From positions 1-64,000 of the forward strand of contig NZ_BOMI01000002.1 in assembly GCF_016862115.1 (NCBI RefSeq): DNA of 64,000 bases, written 5' to 3'. A program made the translations under genes and the position numbers. Positions 58,296 to 64,000 of the stretch are shown here, piece after piece; the first letter of the stretch is position 1, and every line of letters starts with the position of its first letter. The stretch is from Paractinoplanes deccanensis (GTDB lineage: Bacteria > Actinomycetota > Actinomycetes > Mycobacteriales > Micromonosporaceae). Under the pieces are notes generated by a model. That model was not told the DNA's origin. It searched no databases and was given only the letters and a program-made list of their open reading frames with translations.

Positions 58296-59068
58296 GCACG
58301 ACCTCGGTCACCTGGTGGGGCCACAGCACGATGTGGCTGACGGACTCGGGCACGACGCTGCTGACCGACCCGGTGCTCAGCGACCGCTTCGCCCATCTGA
58401 AGCGCATGGCCGGTCCCACGCCCACGCTGCCCGGCGCGCCCGACGGCGTGCTCCTGTCCCATCTGCACGTCGACCACTTCCACCTGGCCTCGCTGCGGGC
58501 CGTCGAGGGCGCGCCCGTGCTGGTGGTCCCGCGAGGCGCCCGGGCGTTCGTCGCCAAGACCCTCGGTCCCCCGTACGCGGACCGCACTGTCGAACTGGCC
58601 CCCGGCGACGAGACCACGGTCGGCAACCTGAAGGTCCGGGCGGTCCCCGCCGCACACGACGGCGGCCGCGGCCCGTGGTCGCGCGACAAGGCGATCGCGG
58701 TCGGCTACGTCATCGAGGGCGCGGCCCGCACGTGGCACGCCGGCGACACCGGCCTGTTCGACGAGATGAGCGAGCTGGCCCCGCTCGACCTGGCGCTGAT
58801 CCCGGTCGGCGGCTGGGGCCCGTCGCTCAGCTCGACGCACCACCTCGACCCGGCGGCGGCCGCCGAGGCCGTGCACCGCGCCAAGGCGAGCTGGGCCGTG
58901 CCGGTCCACTACGGCACGTTCTGGCCGATCGGGCTGAGCCGCGTCCGCTCGCACATGTTCCACGACCCCGGCATCCAGTTCGTCCGCCACGCCGAGCTGG
59001 TCGCGCCCGACACGCGGGTGCGGGTGCTCGGGCACGGCGAGACGCTGACGATCGGCCGTCCGGCGTGA
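58292..59068 (+). CDS. MBL-fold metallohydrolase (UlaG/NAPE-PLD-like)
   Basis: 258 aa. The metal site H-x-H-x-D-H is LSHLHVDHFHL (about residues 54-63), followed by AAHDGG, WHAGDTGLF and the last histidine in VPVHYGTFWP. The start (VTWWGHSTMWL) and order match the UlaG/NAPE-PLD-like lipid hydrolase branch, suggesting a phosphodiester such as an N-acyl-phosphatidylethanolamine. GTG 58292 overlaps the DUF1990 stop, and its stop shares a base with the DedA start. Confidence 0.88.
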   Translation: MSTTSVTWWGHSTMWLTDSGTTLLTDPVLSDRFAHLKRMAGPTPTLPGAPDGVLLSHLHVDHFHLASLRAVEGAPVLVVPRGARAFVAKTLGPPYADRTVELAPGDETTVGNLKVRAVPAAHDGGRGPWSRDKAIAVGYVIEGAARTWHAGDTGLFDEMSELAPLDLALIPVGGWGPSLSSTHHLDPAAAAEAVHRAKASWAVPVHYGTFWPIGLSRVRSHMFHDPGIQFVRHAELVAPDTRVRVLGHGETLTIGRPA

Positions 59069-59652
59069 TGGCGGTCCTCGGAGCCCTGGCCTGGCTCTTC
59101 GTCGTGGTCGCCTTCGGCGCGGTCGTGCCGATCGTGCCGACCGGGGCGGCGGTCAGCGGCGCCGCGGCCCTGGCCTTCCACGAGCACCGCCCGGTCACCA
59201 TCGTCCTGGTGATCGCCGCCGGCGCGGCCGCCGCCTACGTGGGCGACCTGGCGATGTACGCGCTGTGCCGGCTCGGCGGCGAGAAGCTGGCCCGCCGCAT
59301 GCGCTGGCTGCGCGACGAGGAGCACCTGGCCTCGGTGAAGGAGCGCCTGCACCGCAGCCAGATCCCGGTGCTGCTGGTCTCGCGGCTCATCCCGGGCGGG
59401 CGCGTGCCCGTGCTGCTGGCCGCGGCCTTCCTCGGCATGGCGTGGCGCACCTTCGTGGTGGCCAACGCGCCGGCCTGCGCGCTCTGGTCGAGCGTCTACG
59501 CCGCCATCGGCGTGGCCGGCGGCTCGATCTTCCCGGAGCCGTGGGAGGGCGTGGTCGCGGCCGTCGCGCTGATCCTGATCATCAACCAGACCATCTCGTG
59601 GATCAACAAGAGGAGGGAGGCCCGCCAGGCCGCCCTCCCCGAGTCGAGCTAG
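59068..59652 (+). CDS. DedA family membrane protein
   Basis: 194 aa with four to five membrane helices and DedA features: PTGAAVSGAAAL near the N-terminus (variant of the P-x-E-x2-P loop), the GDLAMYALCRLGG loop and SRLIPGGRVPVLLAAAFLGM (usually R-F-x-P-G-x-R). DedA proteins move lipids, including undecaprenyl phosphate or phospholipids, across the membrane. The start ATG overlaps the MBL stop by one base (TGATG). It is convergent with, and overlaps by 4 bp, the secreted serine hydrolase. Confidence 0.88.
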   Translation: MAVLGALAWLFVVVAFGAVVPIVPTGAAVSGAAALAFHEHRPVTIVLVIAAGAAAAYVGDLAMYALCRLGGEKLARRMRWLRDEEHLASVKERLHRSQIPVLLVSRLIPGGRVPVLLAAAFLGMAWRTFVVANAPACALWSSVYAAIGVAGGSIFPEPWEGVVAAVALILIINQTISWINKRREARQAALPESS

Positions 59653-60611
59653 TACTTCAGGTATTGCCGGGTCAGCTTGGCGACCTTTTCCACCACGGTG
59701 ATGCCGCCGGACATGGTGGCGTTGTCGTGCGAGAGCACGGCGATCGAGACGTCCGTGCCGCCGCCGGTCACCCGGCCCACCGAGTTGATGATCCACCGGT
59801 AGTTCTCGGTGGAACGGGCCAGCCAGCCGTTCTTGACCGTGAACTTCTCGCCGGCCTTGGCGGCGGCGGGCACGCCCCAGTCCTGACTGGAGTCGACGGT
59901 GCTCATCAGCGTGTAGGCCAGCTTGCGCGAGTCGGCGTCGAGCGGCCCCTTGGTGTCGACCAGCTCGCCGAGCAGCCGCACCTGGTCGTCGACGGTGGTG
60001 CGGGTCAGGCCCCACGAGCTGCTGACCTTGGTCTGGGTGAGGCCGAGGCGCTTGTTGCAGGCGCCGATGCCGGAGGCCCGGCCGAGCTTGCTGAACAGCG
60101 AGGTGGTGGCGTCGTTGTCGCTCAGCCGGATCATGCGCTTGGCGAGCGCCAGCTCGGTCGAGGTCAGATCGCGCCCGTCGTCCTGCGCGGTGAGCAGCAG
60201 GCAGGCGAGCACCTGCACCTTGACCACGCTGGCCGTCTCGTACCGCTCGGTGCCGCGGTAGGAGTAGCGCTGCCCGGTCCGGCGGTCGAGCACGGCCACC
60301 GAGAACTCCGGGGCCGACGCCGCGTACTTCTTCAGGGCGGCGTCGAGCGCCTTGGCCCGCTGGGCGGCCACGTCCACGGTCGGGGTCGGCGTCGGCGCTC
60401 TCGTCGGCTCCGGGGCTGGTGCCGGCTCCGCGGCTCCTGCCTGGGCGGGCGCCGTGGCCTGGGCCGTCGCCGCGTCCTCGAACGTGCCGGCCACCGCCTG
60501 CGTGCTGCCGCCGTCGTCCATCATCCCCGCGCCGACCAATCCCGCACCCCCCAGGACCCCCACTGCCACCACGGCCAAGATCCAGTTTCGCGTACGTCGC
60601 ACGCCTGCCAT
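59649..60611 (-). CDS. Exported class A beta-lactamase-fold serine hydrolase
   Basis: 320 aa. A membrane anchor or uncleaved signal (about 8-28) and a Pro/Thr/Ala-rich linker (about 45-80) precede the enzymatic domain. The active-site tetrad SVVK (about residue 128) and SDN (about residue 164) are those of class A beta-lactamases; VKNG (about residue 257) replaces K-T/S-G. Such actinobacterial proteins are usually called serine hydrolases; lactamase or peptidoglycan activity is possible but unproved. ATG 60611 is preferred over an upstream in-frame ATG since it begins the basic N-terminus. Confidence 0.87.
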   Translation of the reverse strand: MAGVRRTRNWILAVVAVGVLGGAGLVGAGMMDDGGSTQAVAGTFEDAATAQATAPAQAGAAEPAPAPEPTRAPTPTPTVDVAAQRAKALDAALKKYAASAPEFSVAVLDRRTGQRYSYRGTERYETASVVKVQVLACLLLTAQDDGRDLTSTELALAKRMIRLSDNDATTSLFSKLGRASGIGACNKRLGLTQTKVSSSWGLTRTTVDDQVRLLGELVDTKGPLDADSRKLAYTLMSTVDSSQDWGVPAAAKAGEKFTVKNGWLARSTENYRWIINSVGRVTGGGTDVSIAVLSHDNATMSGGITVVEKVAKLTRQYLKY

Positions 60612-60735
60612 AGTGCCGTGTTCCGAGGCATCATGGGCCACCCGGCCCCCGCCGCATAAGAAGTTGACAGGGAGTTTCCACCTATGGCGCGTCGATGGTC
60701 ACGAAGCGTCACGAGTCGCGGTGACGCATGATGGG

Positions 60736-61551
60736 ATGATGCGCTTCCCGTTGGTCTCCCCCGCCACCATCGCCGACCTCACTCGCGCCGCCGTCGGCCA
60801 GGTGGTGGAGACAGCGGCCGCCGCCGCCACCGTGCCCCTGCGGGTGGCCGGCCTGCTCGGCCAGGCCGAGCTCCTGGTCAGCCGCGTGACGGTGATCGCC
60901 GACCAGGCCGAGCACCTCGTCCAGCGCGTCTCCGCCATCGCCGACGCCGCCGAGGGCACCATCGCCGAGGCCCAGCTCATCGCCGCCGCCGCGGCCCGCA
61001 CCATCGAGGGCGCCGAGGTCCTCACCGCCTCGGCCGCCCAGACCGTCGAAAAGGCCGAGCTCATCTCCACCGCCGCCGGCGTCCTGATCGAAACCGCCGC
61101 CGGCACCGCGGGCGAGGCCGACGTCCTGGTGAAGCGCGCCGCCGGCACCACCGACGCCGCCGGCGAGCTGGTCGGGCGGGCGAGCGGCATCAGCGACCGC
61201 GCCTCCGCCGTGGTCGAGCAGGCCCGCTCCGCCGCCGGCGAGGCCGTTCACCTGCTCGACGAATACGCCGGCACCCTGCGTAAGGGCGCCCCGCTGGCCC
61301 GGCGCTTCGTCGACGAGCTCTCCCAGGACGAGGTCACCGCCGCCATCCGCATGATCGACACCTTGCCGGCCCTGCGCGCCCACCTGGTCGACGACGTCAT
61401 GCCGCTGCTCAGCAAGCTCGACCAGGTCGGCCCCGACCTGCACAAGCTGCTCGAGGTCACCGAGGACCTGCACCTGGCCATCGCCGGCCTCCCCGGCCTC
61501 AAGCTCCTGCGCCGCCGCGGCGAGGAGCGCGTCGAGGACGGCAAGGCCTGA
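60736..61551 (+). CDS. Apolipoprotein-like amphipathic helical protein
   Basis: 271 aa from one of two adjacent ATGs (60736 or 60739). From about residue 20 to 190 it is an almost uninterrupted series of alanine-rich amphipathic helices with repeating 11-residue blocks (AEHLVQRVSAIADAAEGTIAEA, AARTIEGAEVLTASAAQTVEKAE), like phasins or apolipoproteins. The C-terminal 80 residues (LPALRAHLVDDVMPLLSKLDQVGPDLHKLLEVTEDL) are more typical. It may coat lipid surfaces or storage granules, or form a coiled scaffold; no function is established. It is divergent from the serine hydrolase gene by 124 bp. Confidence 0.7.
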   Translation: MMRFPLVSPATIADLTRAAVGQVVETAAAAATVPLRVAGLLGQAELLVSRVTVIADQAEHLVQRVSAIADAAEGTIAEAQLIAAAAARTIEGAEVLTASAAQTVEKAELISTAAGVLIETAAGTAGEADVLVKRAAGTTDAAGELVGRASGISDRASAVVEQARSAAGEAVHLLDEYAGTLRKGAPLARRFVDELSQDEVTAAIRMIDTLPALRAHLVDDVMPLLSKLDQVGPDLHKLLEVTEDLHLAIAGLPGLKLLRRRGEERVEDGKA

Positions 61552-61558
61552 GCCCGCG

Positions 61559-64000
61559 CTACCGGATCATCGTGAAATCGCCGCGCAGGCGGGCGTGCAC
61601 CTCGGCTGCCCTGGGCAGACCCAGCTCGTCGAGCATCGTGGCGGCCCGGAGCCACGTGGCCCGGGCGCGGTCCTGGTCGCCGGCGGCCAGGTAGGTGTCG
61701 CCCAGCTGGACCAGGGTCTTCGTCTCGTTCGTGCGGTCGCCCATCTCGCGGAAGACCGCGAGCGCGCGCTCGTACGCCTCGACGGCCTGCTCGTGGTCGC
61801 CGCGCCGCTGGTGGACGTAGCCCAGGCTGTCCCAGGTCACCGCCTCGCCGAAGCGGTCACCGGAGGCCGCCAGCAGCTCCAGCGCCTGTGCGCAGTGCTT
61901 GATCGCCCGTTCGTAGCGGCCGAGCAGGGCGTACTGCCAGCCGACCGTGTTGAGCGCGTTGGCCTCCATGGTCGCGTCACCGAGCTGCCGGTAGAGCACC
62001 ATCGCCTGCTGCGAGTGCACGAGCGCCTCCAGGTTGCGGTTCTGCTTCTCGAGCAGCCAGGACAGGTTGCCGTGCACCTGCGCCCGGCCGGTGCGGTCGC
62101 CGATCCGCTCGTGCAGGGCGAGCGCCCGGCGCAGCTCGGCGCCGGCGTCCGCGTAGCGGGTGAGCCGCGTGTACGCCCGGGCGAGGTTGCGGTGGGTGTG
62201 CGCCTGGCCGCTGTGGTCGCCGAGCCGGCGTGCGGCCTCCAGGGCGGCGAGGTGCGAGGCGACGTAGTCGTCCCAGTGCCCCTGCCGGTCGAAGAACGTG
62301 GCAAGCGTCCAGGCGAGCTGCCAGGCGTGGGCGGGGAAGTCGCCGGCCGACCGCTCGATCAGGTCGACCATGGCCGCGTACTCGGCGGTGAACCAGGCCA
62401 GCGCCTGCTGCGCACCGGGAAACTCCTCCGGCACCACCTCGGGGCCGCGCGGCAGCGCGGCGATGGGGTCGCGCTGCGGGTTGAGCAGGCGGTCGGCGGC
62501 GAGCGCGGTGTGCAGGTAGTGGTCGAGCAGGCGCCGCCGGGCCGCGCGGAGCTCCGGCCCGCTCTCCGCGCCGGCGAGCTCGGCCGAATACTCGCGGAGC
62601 AGGTCGTGGAAGGTGAAGCGGCCGAGGACCCGTTCGGTGAGCAGGCTGGCCCGGGTCAGCTCGGCGACGGCACGGCGGGCCTGCCTGCGGGGCAGCCCGG
62701 CGAGGGCGGCGATGGCGGGCACGGTGACGTCCGGCCCGGGGTGCAGGCTCAGCAGGCGGAAGAGCCGCGCGGCGTCCGGCCCGAGCATGCGGTACGGGGC
62801 GTGCAGCACCGCGCGCAGGTCGGTGCCGGGGGCGCCGCCGTCGAACAGGTCGAGCACGTCCGCCCGGCCGGTCAGCTCCCCGGCGATCGCGGCGAGCGGG
62901 GAGCCGGGGTGGTTCGCCGCCCGGGCGGCGACGACGGCGAGGGCCAGCGGCAGCCGCGCCGACGCGGCGATGATCGTGCGGACCGCCGCACTCTCGGCGG
63001 CGACCCGGTCGGCGCCGAGCCGGCGCTCCAGCATCTCCCGCGCCTCGTCGTCGGAGGGCAGATCCAGGCGGGTCTGGTAGGCGCCCTCGGCGGCGACCAG
63101 GGCGGTGAGGTCGACGCGGCTGGTCACCACCACGAAGCACCCGGCCGTGCCGGGAAGCAGGGGACGGACCTGCTCGGCGTCCCGCGCGTTGTCCAGCACG
63201 ACCAGGACCCGCTTGCCCGCGATGATGCTGCGGTAGAGACCCACCTGCGCCTCGAAGCTGAACCCGAGGCGCTCGGGCGGCACGGCGAACGCGTCGAGGA
63301 AGCCCCGGACGGCCTCGGCCGGCTCGACCCCGCCGCCGGTGTCGAAGCCGCGCAGGTTCACGTAGAGCTGCCCGTCGGGGAAGTGCTGCCGCACGCGGTG
63401 CGCCCAGTGCACCGCGAGGGTCGTCTTGCCGACGCCCGCCGTGCCCACGACGGCGGCGACGCGGACCGGGGCGCCGGCGCCGTCGAGCACCGCGTCGAGA
63501 CGGGCCAGCGCCTCCGCCCGCCCGGCGAAGCTGACCAGGTCGGCGGGCAGCTGACGCGGGACCGGGGCGGCACCGTCCGCGGCCGGGGCGCCCTGGAGGA
63601 CCTGGAGCCGGACGGCCTGGAGCGGGGCGCCCGGTTCGACGCCCAGCTCGTCGGCGAGCCCGTCGCGCAGCGCCGCGTAGACCTCCAGCGCCTCGGCGGT
63701 GCGCCCGGCCCGGTGCAGGGCGGTCATCAGCAGCCCGTGCAGACCCTCCCGGTAGGGCTGGTCCCGGGCCGCCTGCACCAGCTCGCCGACCACGTCGGCG
63801 TGCCGCCCTGCGGCGATCTCCGCCTCGAACATCTCCTCCAGCACTGCCGACCGGCGCTCCCGCAGGGCCGGGGCCACCCGGCTCAACAGGGACTCCGGCG
63901 TGCCGCCGAGGACCGGCCCGGACCACATCGCCAGCGCCGAGCGCAGCCCGTCGGCGAGCCGCGCCGGGTCGTCCGTCCCGTCGCGGCGGGCCCGCTCGAC
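61559..64000 (-). CDS. AfsR-like regulator: BTAD, NB-ARC, TPR (5' end beyond window)
   Basis: At least 813 residues, with the frame open to the window edge, so the winged-helix N-terminus lies outside. Visible from the edge: the end of the BTAD domain (LHGLLMTALHRAGRTAEALEVYAALRDGLADELGVEPG), an NB-ARC ATPase (P-loop GTAGVGKTTLAVHWAH, VLVVLDNARDAEQV, SRLPLALAVVAARA), a helical arm, then about seven tetratricopeptide repeats (GDHSGQAHTHRNLARAYTRL, GDRTGRAQVHGNLSW). AfsR-type proteins activate secondary metabolism genes on ATP binding. Its target is unknown. It is convergent with the helical protein gene, 7 bp apart. Confidence 0.9.
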   Translation of the reverse strand, partial: VERARRDGTDDPARLADGLRSALAMWSGPVLGGTPESLLSRVAPALRERRSAVLEEMFEAEIAAGRHADVVGELVQAARDQPYREGLHGLLMTALHRAGRTAEALEVYAALRDGLADELGVEPGAPLQAVRLQVLQGAPAADGAAPVPRQLPADLVSFAGRAEALARLDAVLDGAGAPVRVAAVVGTAGVGKTTLAVHWAHRVRQHFPDGQLYVNLRGFDTGGGVEPAEAVRGFLDAFAVPPERLGFSFEAQVGLYRSIIAGKRVLVVLDNARDAEQVRPLLPGTAGCFVVVTSRVDLTALVAAEGAYQTRLDLPSDDEAREMLERRLGADRVAAESAAVRTIIAASARLPLALAVVAARAANHPGSPLAAIAGELTGRADVLDLFDGGAPGTDLRAVLHAPYRMLGPDAARLFRLLSLHPGPDVTVPAIAALAGLPRRQARRAVAELTRASLLTERVLGRFTFHDLLREYSAELAGAESGPELRAARRRLLDHYLHTALAADRLLNPQRDPIAALPRGPEVVPEEFPGAQQALAWFTAEYAAMVDLIERSAGDFPAHAWQLAWTLATFFDRQGHWDDYVASHLAALEAARRLGDHSGQAHTHRNLARAYTRLTRYADAGAELRRALALHERIGDRTGRAQVHGNLSWLLEKQNRNLEALVHSQQAMVLYRQLGDATMEANALNTVGWQYALLGRYERAIKHCAQALELLAASGDRFGEAVTWDSLGYVHQRRGDHEQAVEAYERALAVFREMGDRTNETKTLVQLGDTYLAAGDQDRARATWLRAATMLDELGLPRAAEVHARLRGDFTMIR

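Noticed and set aside
61559..64000. Complete gene starting at ATG 63928
   Set aside because: The frame stays open with BTAD-like residues to the window edge, so the true start is outside.

Overview
The window is very GC-rich DNA from an actinomycete, most likely Micromonosporaceae (Actinoplanes-like). That placement is inferred from third-position GC bias, frequent GTG/TTG starts, a SAM-IV type riboswitch, a HAIR-type heat-shock operator, BTAD/AfsR-type regulators and ESX (type VII) substrates beside a YbaB gene. No rRNA, tRNA, insertion sequence, phage gene or CRISPR array was seen. Most of the 64 kb is short operons with 4-bp start/stop overlaps.

Layout. 1-5.5 kb: an array of seven near-palindromes leads into a catalytically degenerate epoxide-hydrolase homologue; then a BTAD regulator fused to a degenerate alpha/beta-hydrolase, divergent from a flavin oxidase and an NmrA-like gene. 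5.5-17 kb: a secreted-phosphoesterase region on the minus strand. A 1626-aa metallophosphoesterase follows a small membrane-anchored 'AH' protein. Further on, a second 'AH' protein, a purple-acid-phosphatase-like enzyme with a C-terminal WxL-like domain and a WxL-interacting (DUF916-like) membrane protein lie in a row, with a clear PHO-box-like repeat before the phosphatase. 17-27 kb: two MFS exporters, an ArsR-like regulator, an orphan Pycsar-like membrane effector, small metabolic enzymes, and a SAM-IV riboswitch before a cysteine-desulfurase-like gene. 27-37.6 kb: a 1915-aa secreted ThuA/sugar-dehydrogenase mosaic, a degenerate GGDEF-EAL protein with a phosphotransferase, and an AraC-DinB/DHFR-like pair.

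37.6-50 kb: the complete STM4015-4014-4013-4012-4011 operon (leucine-rich protein, ATP-grasp, sulfatase-like hydrolase, two radical SAM enzymes), whose function is not established. It is followed by a small basal protein plus DUF6745 pair and a DUF4132 protein. The STM operon and the DUF6745 pair share an almost identical promoter (AAGTGTCGTA, 9 nt, TAnnnT) resembling the actinobacterial RecA-NDp/PafBC DNA-damage promoter. Then come a nucleotidyltransferase-like protein, a phosphoesterase, YbaB and ESX-type genes, one of them truncated, and a HAIR-controlled Hsp20. 50-64 kb: a decayed locus, a beta-lactamase-fold hydrolase, an alpha/beta hydrolase divergent from a WYL regulator across a perfect inverted repeat, a lipid-phosphate operon (DAG kinase, YihY, tandem PAP2, EEP phosphatase), a DUF1990-MBL-DedA operon, a secreted serine hydrolase, an apolipoprotein-like helical protein, and an AfsR-like regulator cut by the window end.

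The two best candidates for undescribed systems are the WxL-anchored phosphatase module under likely phosphate control (12.9-16.8 kb) and the STM4011-4015 operon with its co-promoted DUF6745 neighbours (37.6-44.3 kb).
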